Origin: Pseudomonas paraeruginosa PA7 | Lineage (GTDB): Bacteria > Pseudomonadota > Gammaproteobacteria > Pseudomonadales > Pseudomonadaceae | Reading direction: 5' to 3' | Length of the DNA: 64,000 bases | NCBI RefSeq assembly: GCF_000017205.1 | Contig: NC_009656.1 | Span: forward strand, 6,130,501 to 6,194,500 | Shown: positions 29,519 to 38,690 of the stretch, piece by piece | How positions within the stretch are numbered: position 1 is the stretch's first letter | How the letters are laid out: each line of letters opens with the position of its first letter | The notes under the pieces: generated by a model | Told to the model about the DNA's origin: nothing | The model's database searches: none | Seen by the model: only the letters and a program-made list of their open reading frames with translations | Made by a program: the position numbers and the translations under genes

Positions 29519-30340
29519 ATGAACCACGTCATCACACCCCACAGCCGGCTGCTCGGCGTCATCGAGCCGGTGCTCAACGACATGCCCGCCGGCACCCTGC
29601 GCCACGCGCTGTTCAAGGCCTTCTGGGACGAGGAGGGAGCGCTGCTGGACATCGAGGACGCCTTCGCCCGGGTCACCGCCCGGCGCCAGGCGGTCGGCCC
29701 GCTGCGCAAGTTCTTCGCCAGTTGGTCGAAGACCAACAACTCGGCGGCCAGCGTGTCCGGGCTGGCCAACCGCCTTACCCTGCTGGCCCGTTCGGAACAG
29801 GGCTCGACGGCGGCCGACCAGCTCTACCGCGCCTGCGGCAGCCTGCAGCGGATCACCGACGAAGACCTCGGCGCGCTCGGCAACACGGTACACGCCGATC
29901 TCTTCTATACCATGGCCACCACCCTGTGCGGCGACGACCAGTGGCTGCTGCGCGAGAACTGCCTGCCCTCGGCGCAGGCTTTCAAGGACTGGACCGACCG
30001 CCAGCGGCTGCGCGAGCGCGACCTGATGCAGGGCCTGCTGACCACTCTGGTACACGAGGTCTATACCCACGGCGAGGTGGAGTACATCCATCCGCTGTAC
30101 AAGGAATGGTTCAGCCGCGACATGGGCGTGCCCGCCGAACGCGCCCGCGCCACCGTGGCCTGGGTCACGGTGCATACCGGCGGCACCGAGAGCGATCACT
30201 TCGCCCACGCCACCGCGGCGGTGAACGCCTTCGTCGAGGCGATGGAGATCGAGGTGGACGAAGACGCCGCGCGCAACCTGTTCGGTCTCTACCTGCGCAA
30301 CAAGGCGCAGGTCATGCGCGACTGCGCGGCGCTGTTCTGA
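29519..30340 (+). CDS. Uncharacterised protein, possibly heme-oxygenase-like iron redox enzyme
   Basis: A 273-residue soluble, mostly helical protein preceded by a very strong AGGAGG. I do not recognise an exact family. Histidine and acid spacing suggests the heme-oxygenase-like fold of iron-containing redox enzymes: HADLFYTMAT (about residue 125), HEVYTHGEVEYIHPLY (about 180) and GGTESDHFAHATAAV (about 221), an E-x-D-x2/3-H-type motif. There is no signal peptide or membrane helix. Neighbours are the MFS remnant and iron transport genes on the left and ubiquinone genes on the right, none on its strand. Function is inferred weakly. Confidence 0.55.
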   Translation: MNHVITPHSRLLGVIEPVLNDMPAGTLRHALFKAFWDEEGALLDIEDAFARVTARRQAVGPLRKFFASWSKTNNSAASVSGLANRLTLLARSEQGSTAADQLYRACGSLQRITDEDLGALGNTVHADLFYTMATTLCGDDQWLLRENCLPSAQAFKDWTDRQRLRERDLMQGLLTTLVHEVYTHGEVEYIHPLYKEWFSRDMGVPAERARATVAWVTVHTGGTESDHFAHATAAVNAFVEAMEIEVDEDAARNLFGLYLRNKAQVMRDCAALF

Positions 30341-30365
30341 GAAGCGGAGCCTCTGCCGCGCGCCG

Positions 30366-31598
30366 TCAGACCCGCGCCAACGCTGGCAGATCGCCGCTCA
30401 GGCCAAGCGCCTGGCGAACGAACAGCGCCTTGGCCTCGTGATGGCCGTCGACCAGGCGCAGGCCGGCGTTGCGCAGCCAGCGCAGCGGCAGTTGGTCGGC
30501 CTGGAACAGCCGCTCGAAGCCCTCCATCGCCGTCATCATGCCCAGGTTGTGTGGCATCCGCCGTCGCTCGAAGCGGCTCAACACGCGCTCGTCGGCGAGG
30601 CGCTCGCCGCGCTCCAGCGCGTGCAGCAGGACCTCGGACAGCACCGCCGCGTCGAGAAACCCCAGGTTGACGCCCTGCCCGGCCAGCGGGTGAATGGTGT
30701 GCGCGGCGTCGCCGACCAGCGCCAGCCCTGGCTCCACATAGCGCTTGGCGTGACGCTGGCGCAACGGGATGCACAGGCGCCGGTCGGCCTGCAGGATGGC
30801 ACCCAGGCGCTGTTCGAAGGCGTCGCCGAGGGCGGCGCGGAAGCCATCCTCGTCCAGCGCCATCAGGCGTTCTGCCTGCTCCGGGGTGGTCGACCAGACG
30901 ATCGAACACCAATGTTCGTCGCCGCGGTCCGGCAGCGGCAGGAAGGCCAGCGGGCCGTCGTCGGTGAAGCGCTGCCAGGCGGTGGCTCGGTGCGCCTTCT
31001 CGCAGCGCACGCTGGTGACGATGGCGTGGTGCAGGTAGTCCCATTCGCGGGTGGCGCAGCCGGCCAGGCGGCGCACCGCCGAGTTGGCGCCGTCGGCAGC
31101 GACCACCAGCGGCGCGCGCAGCTGGCGACCGTCGGCCAGGGTCAGCAGCCAGTCGTCGCCGGAGTGGCGCATCTGCTCCAGGCGCGCGTTGGCCAGCAGG
31201 CCGGTGGTGGAATCGTGCAGGCGTTCCAGCAGGGCGTCCTGGACCACCCGGTTCTCGACGATATGGCCGAGCACCTCGGCATGCACGCTGGCGGCGCTGA
31301 AGCCGATCTGGCCGGTGCCGGAGCCGTCCCACACCTGCATCTCGCGATAGGGTTCGGCGCGGCGCGCGACGACGCCGTCCCAGGCGTGCAGGCGCTGGAG
31401 GATCCGCCGGCTGGCTTCGGACAACGCGCTGACCCTCGGCTCGTAGGGCGCTTCCGGCTCGAACGGCGCCACGTCGAGCGAGCCGCCATCCACCAGCAGC
31501 ACCTCCAGGCCGCTGCCCTCCAGCGCCAGGGCCAGGGCGCTGCCGACCATGCCGGCGCCGACGATGACCAGATCCGCGTGCATATCCTCGTTCTCCAC
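30366..31598 (-). CDS. FAD-dependent hydroxylase, VisC/UbiI-like
   Basis: A 410-residue class A flavoprotein monooxygenase of the UbiH/COQ6 family, acting on the ubiquinone ring at the membrane. It has the N-terminal dinucleotide motif IVGAGMVGSALALAL and the FAD motif VGDAAHTIHPLAGQGVNLG. A second homologue, UbiH, is two genes upstream, and the order fits the E. coli pepP-ubiH-ubiI cluster. The GTG ending at 31598 has AGGAGG overlapping the upstream stop region; an ATG ending at 31583 is an alternative that drops MENED. Which ring position it hydroxylates is not shown by sequence alone. Confidence 0.88.
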   Translation of the reverse strand: MENEDMHADLVIVGAGMVGSALALALEGSGLEVLLVDGGSLDVAPFEPEAPYEPRVSALSEASRRILQRLHAWDGVVARRAEPYREMQVWDGSGTGQIGFSAASVHAEVLGHIVENRVVQDALLERLHDSTTGLLANARLEQMRHSGDDWLLTLADGRQLRAPLVVAADGANSAVRRLAGCATREWDYLHHAIVTSVRCEKAHRATAWQRFTDDGPLAFLPLPDRGDEHWCSIVWSTTPEQAERLMALDEDGFRAALGDAFEQRLGAILQADRRLCIPLRQRHAKRYVEPGLALVGDAAHTIHPLAGQGVNLGFLDAAVLSEVLLHALERGERLADERVLSRFERRRMPHNLGMMTAMEGFERLFQADQLPLRWLRNAGLRLVDGHHEAKALFVRQALGLSGDLPALARV

Positions 31599-31609
31599 TG
31601 GAGGCCTCC

Positions 31610-32092
31610 TCAGGCCGCGTTCCGCACGCGCGGCTTGAGCCGCACGTACAGGGTTTTCTGCACCCGCGCCACCAGGGTGCCGGCATCGTCGCGCACCTCG
31701 GCGTGCAAGCGGGGCAGGTACTTCTCGCCGCCCGCGGTCCGTTCGCGGACCTCGTCGAGCAGCGCCTGGTCGATGCTGAAGTGCGCGTGCACCGGCCCCT
31801 TGCCCGGGCTGACGAATTCGATGTTGGCGGCCTTGTCCCAGACGATGTAGTCGGCGCCGAGGTTCTCCATCAGCATCAGCATGAAGAACGGATCGGTCAT
31901 CGAGTAGAGGCTGCCGCCGAACTGGGTGCCCACGTAGTTGCGATTGAGCCGGTTCAGGCCCATGCGCACCCGCACCTCGCGGAAGTCGCTGGCGATATGG
32001 CGCACGCGAATGCCCGCCCCCAGGAAGGGCGGGTAGAGGTTCATGGCGAGGCGCAGCAGGCGGGCCTTGCGCGCCGACGACCAGACGGGCAT
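31610..32092 (-). CDS. DUF4442 hotdog-fold protein
   Basis: A 160-residue protein of the DUF4442/YiiD-C type hotdog superfamily. Conserved segments include MNLYPPFLGAGIRV, LNRNYVGTQFGGSLYSMTDPFFMLMLMENLG (central helix with a Gly-Gly turn) and EFVSPGKGPVHA. Members are presumed acyl-CoA thioesterases or binding proteins; activity is not established. It is wedged between ubiH (4-base gap) and the visC-like gene (11-base gap), so it is certainly co-transcribed with them. A role linked to ubiquinone or membrane lipids is only an inference. Confidence 0.82.
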   Translation of the reverse strand: MPVWSSARKARLLRLAMNLYPPFLGAGIRVRHIASDFREVRVRMGLNRLNRNYVGTQFGGSLYSMTDPFFMLMLMENLGADYIVWDKAANIEFVSPGKGPVHAHFSIDQALLDEVRERTAGGEKYLPRLHAEVRDDAGTLVARVQKTLYVRLKPRVRNAA

Positions 32093-32096
32093 GGCG

Positions 32097-33281
32097 CTAC
32101 AGTGGCCGCGCGCCGAGGCCCATGGCCTGGCGGGCGAACCAGCGCTTGGCCGGCGGCAGCAGGTCGAGCCCGAGCAGGCCGAGGTTGCGCCCGGCGCCGA
32201 GCAGCGCGCGGTCGTTGGAGAACAGCCGGGTCACCCGGTCGGAGAAGCCGACGGTGAGCTGCTGGTCCAGGCGCTGCCCGTCGAGGTAGCGCTGCAGCAC
32301 GGCGAAGTCGCCTAGCGGCGCGTCGTCGTGAAGCAGGGCATCGACCAGCGCCAGGGTGTCGCGCAGCGACAGGTTGAAACCCTGGCCGGCGATCGGGTGC
32401 AGGCTGTGCGCGGCGTTGCCCAGCACCACCAGGTGCGGGCGCACCTGCTCGCGGGCCTCGACCAGGTGCAAGGGGTAGCAGTGTCGTGCGCCGACCTGGC
32501 GGAAAGCGCCGAGGCGGTAGCCGAAGGCCGCCTGCAGCTCGCCGAGGAAGGCCGCGTCGTCGAGGCCGCGCAGGCGCTCGGCGTCCTTGCCGGGGCGGGT
32601 CCAGATCAGCGCGCAACGATTCTCCGGCAACGGCAGCAGGGCCATCGGCCCGCTCGGGGTGAAACGCTCGAAGGCCTGCCCGAGGTGCGCCTCGGAGGGC
32701 GATACGTTGGCGATCAGCGCGGTCTGCCGGTACGGCGTCTGCTCCACGGCGATGCCGAGTTGTTCGCGCAGCCCGGAACGGCCCCCATCGGCGAGGATCG
32801 CCAGCTCGCAATCGAGTTGCGTCTCGTCGTCGAGGGTAAGCCGGTAACCGCCCTCCCGGGCTTCCAGGGTCTTCACTTCGGCCGGGCAGTGCCAGCGCAC
32901 CACCTCGGGGTCGAGCGCCTTCCACAGGCACTGGCCGAGCCAGGCGTTCTCCACCACGTAGCCCAGCGCCGGCACGCCTTCCTCGATGGCGGTCAGGCGG
33001 GTGGCGCCGAAGCGGCCGCGGTCGGAAACATGGATATGCAGGATCGGCTCGGCGCGCTCGGCGATCGCCGGCCACAGGCCGAGGCGCTCGTAGATCTGCC
33101 GGCTGCCATAGGACAGCGCCGAGGAACGGGCGTCGTAGCTGGGCTGGTAGGCATTGCCGGGCGCGAAGGGTTCGATCAGCACGATCGACCAGCCACGCTC
33201 GCGGGCGCCGGCCTGCAGGGCGAGGGCCAGCGACGCGCCGACCAGGCCGCCGCCGATGATCGCCAGGTTGGCCTTGCTCAT
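32097..33281 (-). CDS. ubiH: 2-octaprenyl-6-methoxyphenol hydroxylase
   Basis: A 394-residue FAD monooxygenase of ubiquinone synthesis. Motifs: NLAIIGGGLVGASLALAL at the N-terminus, LAILADGGRSGLREQLG in the middle and LGNAAHSLHPIAGQGFNLS, in which Asn replaces the Asp of the GDAAH motif seen in the visC-like neighbour. The ATG ending at 33281 has GAGG just upstream; a GTG two codons earlier is possible. It lies 7 bases downstream of pepP in one operon (UPF0149-pepP-ubiH-DUF4442-visC). Confidence 0.93.
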   Translation of the reverse strand: MSKANLAIIGGGLVGASLALALQAGARERGWSIVLIEPFAPGNAYQPSYDARSSALSYGSRQIYERLGLWPAIAERAEPILHIHVSDRGRFGATRLTAIEEGVPALGYVVENAWLGQCLWKALDPEVVRWHCPAEVKTLEAREGGYRLTLDDETQLDCELAILADGGRSGLREQLGIAVEQTPYRQTALIANVSPSEAHLGQAFERFTPSGPMALLPLPENRCALIWTRPGKDAERLRGLDDAAFLGELQAAFGYRLGAFRQVGARHCYPLHLVEAREQVRPHLVVLGNAAHSLHPIAGQGFNLSLRDTLALVDALLHDDAPLGDFAVLQRYLDGQRLDQQLTVGFSDRVTRLFSNDRALLGAGRNLGLLGLDLLPPAKRWFARQAMGLGARPL

Positions 33282-33288
33282 GGTCACC

Positions 33289-34623
33289 TCAGGCCGCCTC
33301 GCTCTTCGCCGCGGCCATCAGCGCTTCGATCCCGGCGACGGTCTTGGGTACGCCGTTGGTCAGCACTTCGCAGCCATTGCGGGTGACCACCACGTCGTCC
33401 TCGATGCGTACGCCGATACCGCGCCATTTCTTCGCCACCGAGGTGTTGTCCGGGGCGATGTAGATGCCCGGCTCGACGGTCATCGCCATGCCCGGTTCGA
33501 GCACCCGCCATTCGCCGCCGACGCGGTACTCGCCGACGTCGTGCACGTCCATCCCCAGCCAATGGCCGGCGCGGTGCATGTAGAAGGCCTTGTAGGCCTC
33601 GCGGGCGATCAGCTCGTCGACGTCGCCCTGCAGCAGGCCCAGGCGCACCAGACCGGCGGTGATGACCCGCACGGTGGCCTCGTGGGCCTCGTTCCAGTGG
33701 CGGCCGGGGGCGATGAAGTCGAACGCCGCCATGTTGGCTTCCAGCACCAGTTCGTAGATCGCCTTCTGCTCGGGACTGAAGCGGCCATTGGCGGGGAAGG
33801 TGCGGGTGATGTCGCTGGCATAGCAGTCGATCTCGCAACCGGCGTCGATCAGGATCAGGTCGCCGTCCTTGATCGCCGCGTCGTTCTCGCGGTAGTGCAG
33901 GATGCAGGCGTTGCGCCCGGCGGCGACGATCGAGCCGTAGGCCGGCATCTTCGCCCCGCCCTTGCGGAACTCGTATTCCAGCTCGGCTTCCAGGTGGTAC
34001 TCGAACAGCCCCGGCCGGCAGGCTTCCATCGCCCGGATGTGCGCCTGGGCCGAGACCTCGGCGGCATAGCGCATGACCTTCACTTCATTGGCGCTCTTGT
34101 ACAGGCGCTGGTCGTGCAGCAGATGGTCGAGCGCGACGAACTCGTTCGGCGGCTGCGCGCCCTGGCGGGCCTTGGAGCGGATCACGTTGATCCAGTCCAT
34201 CAGCCGGCGATCGAAGTCGGGGTTGGCGCCAAGGGCATAGTAGACCCGGTCGCGACCTTCGATCAGGCCGGGCAGGATGTCGTCGATGTCGCCGATGGGG
34301 AAGGCGTCGTCCGCGCCGTACTGGCTGATCGCGCCGTCCTGGCCGGCGCGCAGGCCGTCCCAGAGCTCACGCTCCGGATCCCGCTCGCGGCAGAACAGCA
34401 CGTACTCGCCGTGGGCGCGGCCGGGAATCAGCGCCATCACCGCCTCCGGCTCGGGGAAGCCGGTGAGGTACTGGAAATCGCTGTCCTGGCGGTAGACGTG
34501 CTCGACGTCGCGGTTGCGGATATACATCGGCGCCGCCGGCAGGATGGCGATGCTGTTGGGTTCCATCTGCGCCATCAGCGCCTTGCGCCGACGGGCGTAC
34601 TCCGACCTGGGGATACGGATCAT
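33289..34623 (-). CDS. pepP: Xaa-Pro aminopeptidase P
   Basis: A 444-residue creatinase-fold metallopeptidase that removes N-terminal residues preceding proline in the cytoplasm. Metal ligands are intact: LIDAGCEIDCYASDITRTFP (two Asp), HRAGHWLGMDVHD (His), VEPGIYIAPDN (Glu) and GVRIEDDVVVT (Glu). The length equals that of the studied P. aeruginosa and E. coli enzymes. It sits between the UPF0149 gene and ubiH with gaps under 10 bases. Its link with ubiquinone genes is a conserved cluster rather than a known functional coupling. Confidence 0.95.
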   Translation of the reverse strand: MIRIPRSEYARRRKALMAQMEPNSIAILPAAPMYIRNRDVEHVYRQDSDFQYLTGFPEPEAVMALIPGRAHGEYVLFCRERDPERELWDGLRAGQDGAISQYGADDAFPIGDIDDILPGLIEGRDRVYYALGANPDFDRRLMDWINVIRSKARQGAQPPNEFVALDHLLHDQRLYKSANEVKVMRYAAEVSAQAHIRAMEACRPGLFEYHLEAELEYEFRKGGAKMPAYGSIVAAGRNACILHYRENDAAIKDGDLILIDAGCEIDCYASDITRTFPANGRFSPEQKAIYELVLEANMAAFDFIAPGRHWNEAHEATVRVITAGLVRLGLLQGDVDELIAREAYKAFYMHRAGHWLGMDVHDVGEYRVGGEWRVLEPGMAMTVEPGIYIAPDNTSVAKKWRGIGVRIEDDVVVTRNGCEVLTNGVPKTVAGIEALMAAAKSEAA

Positions 34624-34632
34624 GCAGAAACC

Positions 34633-35247
<615 letters not shown>

Positions 35248-35374
35248 CTAGCACCGCCCGGCCCGGCAAGACCATGCGACCGGTTGCCGGCGCGCCGCTC
35301 CGCCCGGGGCATTGGCCCCGACCGGGGGCGATCCTATATAGTTGTCCAATCACCCCATTCCCAAGCGAGAGCCC

Positions 35375-35584
35375 ATGGAAGACGCCGATCTGCAACTGTT
35401 GACGGCCAAGTTCGACCAGCTGCTCCAGAAGCTGGAACAGCTCAAGGCGGAGAACCGGCTGCTGCGGGCGAACGAAAAGTCCTGGCGCGAAGAGCGCGCT
35501 CATCTGATCGAAAAGAACGAAATGGCGAGACACAAGGTCGAAGCGATGATTTTGCGTCTGAAAGCCTTGGAGCAGGACACATGA
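35375..35584 (+). CDS. Short coiled-coil protein, TIGR02449 family
   Basis: A 69-residue protein that is almost entirely a heptad-type coiled coil (LQLLTAKFDQLLQKLEQLKA ... KVEAMILRLKALEQDT). It matches the small TIGR02449 family, found directly before zapA in gammaproteobacteria. It resembles ZapB in size and character, suggesting but not proving a role at the division septum. The ATG at 35375 is favoured over a start 33 bases upstream, since the added residues are not family-like. Its TGA overlaps the zapA ATG (ATGA), so translation is coupled. Confidence 0.85.
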   Translation: MEDADLQLLTAKFDQLLQKLEQLKAENRLLRANEKSWREERAHLIEKNEMARHKVEAMILRLKALEQDT

Positions 35585-35895
35585 GCCAGTCGAATACCCT
35601 CACCGTGCAGATTCTCGACAAGGAATACTGCATCAATTGCCCCGACGACGAGCGCGCCAACCTGGAAAGCGCCGCCCGCTACCTGGACGGCAAGATGCGC
35701 GAGATCCGCTCCAGCGGCAAGGTCATCGGCGCCGACCGGGTCGCCGTGATGGCCGCCCTCAACATCACCCACGACCTGCTGCACCGCAAGGAGCGCCTGG
35801 ACCAGGAAAGCAGCTCGACCCGCGAGCGCGTGCGCGAGCTGCTCGATCGCGTCGACCGCGCCCTGGCGAATCCGTCGGATGCCAGTGAAGCCTGA
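35581..35895 (+). CDS. zapA: Cell division protein ZapA
   Basis: A 104-residue FtsZ-bundling protein, the same length as the structurally solved P. aeruginosa ZapA. The N-terminal globular part has VQILDKEYCINCPDDERANLESAA, and a C-terminal coiled coil begins near residue 65 (DLLHRKERLDQESSST). It promotes Z-ring assembly in the cytoplasm. It overlaps the upstream coiled-coil gene by 4 bases. The 6S RNA gene follows directly, as in E. coli. Confidence 0.95.
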   Translation: MSQSNTLTVQILDKEYCINCPDDERANLESAARYLDGKMREIRSSGKVIGADRVAVMAALNITHDLLHRKERLDQESSSTRERVRELLDRVDRALANPSDASEA

Positions 35896-35916
35896 CCCGG
35901 ACCCGGCCAATTCGGG

Positions 35917-35922
35917 TATACT
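35917..35922 (+). promoter_or_regulatory. -10 box of the 6S RNA promoter
   Basis: TATACT precedes the predicted 6S 5' end by 7 bases. CTGACC at 35892-35897, within the end of zapA, is a possible -35 with a long 19-base spacer. Confidence 0.5.
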
Positions 35923-35929
35923 GGCCTCC

Positions 35930-36109
35930 GCTCCCTGGTGTGTTGGCCAGTCGGTGATGTCCCTGAGCCGATAACTGCAACAACGGAGGTTGCCAGTTGG
36001 GCCGGTGTGCATGTCCGCACGACGGAAAGCCTTAAGGTCTACTGCAACCGCCACCTTGAACTTTCGGGTTCAAGGGCTAACCCGACAGCGGCACGACCGG
36101 GGAGCTACC
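35930..36109 (+). ncRNA. ssrS: 6S RNA
   Basis: The interval between zapA and fau carries 6S RNA, which mimics an open promoter and holds sigma-70 RNA polymerase in stationary phase. The ends pair (CTCCC near 35931 with GGGAG near 36099-36104). Internal paired arms, such as TTGAACTTTCGGGTTCAA (36056-36073), and a long interrupted rod are as expected, and the size is about 180 nt. Location between zapA and fau is the same as in E. coli. Exact ends are estimated to within a few bases. Confidence 0.9.
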
Positions 36110-36116
36110 TTTCCAC

Positions 36117-36728
36117 ATGATCGAATCGCAAGACCTCAGCCGCCCGGCCCTGCGCCGCAAGCTCCGCCAGGCGCGCCGCGCGCTCTCCCCCCTGCAGCAA
36201 CGCCTCGCCGCCCGCGCCCTCTACCGGCAACTGGCGCAGCATCCCCTTTTCCGCCGTGCCCGCCATATCGCCCTGTACCTGCCCAACGATGGCGAGATCG
36301 ATCCGCGCCCGCTGCTGCGTGCGGCGCAGAAGCGCGGCAAGACCACCTACCTGCCGGTCCTCGCGCCCTGGCCGCGGACGCGCATGGTGTTCCAGCGGGT
36401 CGGCAGCGGCGAACGCTGGACCCGCAACCGCTTCCGCATCAGCGAACCGCTGGCCGACGCCGGCCGCCAGCGCAAGGCCTGGGCGCTGGACCTGGTCCTG
36501 CTGCCGCTGGTGGGGTTCGACGAACAGGGCGGGCGCCTGGGCATGGGCGGCGGCTTCTACGACCGCAGCCTGGCCTACCTGGCGAGGCGCAAAAAAGGTC
36601 ACAAACCGACGCTTATCGGCCTGGCGCACGAATGCCAGAAAGTGGATCGACTGGCGCTGGCCAGTTGGGACATTCCCCTGGCGGGAACGGTGACCGATGC
36701 GGGCTGGTACGTGGCGGGGAAACGCTAG
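36117..36728 (+). CDS. fau: 5-formyltetrahydrofolate cyclo-ligase
   Basis: A 203-residue enzyme converting 5-formyl-THF to 5,10-methenyl-THF with ATP. Conserved blocks: RRKLRQARRALSP at the N-terminus, ALYLPNDGEIDPRPLL, and DLVLLPLVGFDEQGGRLGMGGGFYDR carrying the glycine-rich loop. It sits immediately after 6S RNA, as ygfA does in E. coli, and is probably processed from the same transcript. It converges with a 43-codon gene. Confidence 0.94.
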   Translation: MIESQDLSRPALRRKLRQARRALSPLQQRLAARALYRQLAQHPLFRRARHIALYLPNDGEIDPRPLLRAAQKRGKTTYLPVLAPWPRTRMVFQRVGSGERWTRNRFRISEPLADAGRQRKAWALDLVLLPLVGFDEQGGRLGMGGGFYDRSLAYLARRKKGHKPTLIGLAHECQKVDRLALASWDIPLAGTVTDAGWYVAGKR

Positions 36729-36778
36729 GAAGGAGGGAGAACCCTGGGTACCGCGTTCCATGCGATACCCGGCGAGTC

Positions 36779-36910
36779 TTACGGCTGTTGCGTCACCTGG
36801 GCGGGCGTACTGGCCTGTCGCTCCCAGAGGCTCTGGGTATAACCGGTGGTGACGACCCCAAGTCCGAAGATGATGACCAAAACCCACAGCAAGTCTGGCT
36901 TGCGCTTCAT
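36779..36910 (-). CDS. 43-residue single-pass membrane protein
   Basis: A short gene on the minus strand encoding MKRKPDLLWVLVIIFGLGVV followed by a short polar tail ending TPAQVTQQP. GGGGAGG lies 6 bases before the ATG. The layout is that of a small inner-membrane protein: a positively charged N-terminus, one hydrophobic helix at about 7-24, and a polar C-terminal part predicted outside the membrane. No family was recognised. It is convergent with fau and divergent from the EVE-domain gene. Coding is supported by the strong ribosome-binding site and typical membrane-protein charge layout. Confidence 0.72.
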   Translation of the reverse strand: MKRKPDLLWVLVIIFGLGVVTTGYTQSLWERQASTPAQVTQQP

Positions 36911-37094
36911 CGATTGCCTCCCCCTTCCAGGCAATTTTCGAGGCCGGTCCTTGCGATTATCTTATCGCCTGAGCACCCTGCCCCGCTGAAAAACGGCATT
37001 TTCCGATAAGCTGGAGTCATACGCAATTGCACCGGCGACCGGTGGTCACGCGCAGACGTTTCCTACGTACATCTACGAAAAAGGAGCAAAGTTC

Positions 37095-37553
37095 ATGCCT
37101 GCCTACTGGCTGATGAAATCCGAGCCGGACGAACTCTCGATCCTCGACCTGAAACGTCTCGGAACCGCCCGCTGGGATGGCGTGCGCAACTACCAGGCAC
37201 GCAATTTCATGCGCAGCATGAACCCTGGCGACCTGTTCTTCTTCTATCACTCCAGTTGCCCGCAGCCAGGCATCGCCGGCATCGCGCGCATCGAAGGCGA
37301 GGCCTATCCCGACCCCACCGCCCTGGATCCCGCCAGTCCCTACCACGACCCCAAGGCCAGCGCCGAGAAGAATCCCTGGAGCGCCCGTGACGTCAGCTTC
37401 GTCGAGGCCTTCGCCGAAGTCGTGCCGTTGGCCCGGCTGAAAGCCCAGGAGGCTCTCGCCAACCTGGCCCTGGTGCAGAAAGGCAGCCGCCTGTCGGTGA
37501 TGCCGGTGAGCGCCGAGGAATGGCAGGCGATCCTCCCGCTGGGCAAGCGCTGA
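37095..37553 (+). CDS. EVE-domain (Thy28-like) protein
   Basis: A 152-residue protein consisting of one EVE domain: YWLMKSEPDELSILDL at the start, WDGVRNYQARNFMRSMNPGDLFFFYHSS and WSARDVSFVEAF are the family blocks. EVE domains are PUA-like folds thought to bind modified bases in nucleic acids. AAGGAGC precedes the ATG. The gene converges with the ABC permease gene (9 bases apart). The biological target of this housekeeping EVE protein is unknown. Confidence 0.9.
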   Translation: MPAYWLMKSEPDELSILDLKRLGTARWDGVRNYQARNFMRSMNPGDLFFFYHSSCPQPGIAGIARIEGEAYPDPTALDPASPYHDPKASAEKNPWSARDVSFVEAFAEVVPLARLKAQEALANLALVQKGSRLSVMPVSAEEWQAILPLGKR

Positions 37554-37562
37554 GACCATCGC

Positions 37563-38687
37563 TCAGGCCATCTGCGAGATGGTCCGGCGGAACCGCCAGA
37601 GCGCGCCGAAGAAGAATGCCGAGCCGATCGCCACGATGCCGGCGAACTGCGGCCAGACGATGTCGAAGCCGGCGCCGCGGAACAGGATCGCCTGGGCCAG
37701 GCTGACGAAGTGCGTGGTCGGCGCCGCCAGCATGATGTGCTGCACCAGTTCCGGCATGCTCTCTCGCGGCGTGGTGCCACCCGAGAGGATGTTCAGCGGC
37801 AGCAGCACGAGGATGGTCAGCAAGCCGAGCTGCGGCATCGAGCGCGCCACCGTGCCAAGGAAGATGCCCATGGAGGTGGTGGCGAACAGGTGCAGCCCGG
37901 CGCCGAGCAGGAACAGCCCCACCGAGCCGCTGATCGGCACGTCCAGCCAGCCGCGCACCACCCACTGCAGGGACAGCCCGGCCGCCACCAGCACCACCAG
38001 TCCCATCGACCAGACCTTGGCCATCATGATCTCGAAGGCCGACAGCGGCATCACCAGCAGGTGCTCGATGGTGCCGTGCTCGCGCTCGCGGATCAGCGCG
38101 GCGCCGGTGAGGATGATCGACAGCATGGTGATCTGGTTGATCACTTCCATCACCCCGCCGAACCAGGCCTGGGTCAGGTTCGGGTTGAACGCCATGCGCA
38201 CCTCGATCTGCGCCGGCATGCTCGGCTCCGCCCGGTAGCGGCTGACGAACTCGCGTACCTCGGTGGCGACGATGTTCTGGATGTAGCCCGCGCCGGAAAA
38301 CGCCTGCCCGGTCTGGGTGGCATCGACGTTGACCTGGATCGACGGCTTGCGCCCGGCCAGCACGTCACGCTGGAAATCCGGCGGGATATCCAGGGTGAAG
38401 GTATAGAGCCCGACGTCCATGCCGCGGTCCATCCCGGCATGGTCGATCATTTCCGGCGGGCGGAAGTACGGTGGCTGGAAGGCATTGACGATGCGTGACG
38501 AGAGTTGCGAGCGGTCCTCGTCGACCACCGCTATCGGCGCGTGGTGAAGAGTCTCCGGAATGCCGGTGGCGGAACTGTAGACGCCCAGGCTGAAGGCCCA
38601 GACGATCAGCGCCAGCATCGCATAGTCGCGACCGAGGCTGCGGAATTCCTTGATGCCCAGGTTGAAGATGTTGGCCAGGCTGCGCAC
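37563..38687 (-). CDS. ABC-2 type permease of an export system (YhhJ-like)
   Basis: A 374-residue ABC-2 permease: one N-terminal membrane anchor (about 20-42), a large periplasmic domain (about 45-185), then five or six helices (ITMLSIILTGAALIREREHG carries the typical cytoplasmic motif). The GTG ending at 38687 overlaps a GAGGA region at the end of the ABC gene. It is the third gene of the HlyD / double-ATPase-permease / permease operon, equivalent to E. coli yhiI-rbbA-yhhJ. Substrate unknown. Confidence 0.88.
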   Translation of the reverse strand: MRSLANIFNLGIKEFRSLGRDYAMLALIVWAFSLGVYSSATGIPETLHHAPIAVVDEDRSQLSSRIVNAFQPPYFRPPEMIDHAGMDRGMDVGLYTFTLDIPPDFQRDVLAGRKPSIQVNVDATQTGQAFSGAGYIQNIVATEVREFVSRYRAEPSMPAQIEVRMAFNPNLTQAWFGGVMEVINQITMLSIILTGAALIREREHGTIEHLLVMPLSAFEIMMAKVWSMGLVVLVAAGLSLQWVVRGWLDVPISGSVGLFLLGAGLHLFATTSMGIFLGTVARSMPQLGLLTILVLLPLNILSGGTTPRESMPELVQHIMLAAPTTHFVSLAQAILFRGAGFDIVWPQFAGIVAIGSAFFFGALWRFRRTISQMA

Positions 38688-38690
38688 TCC

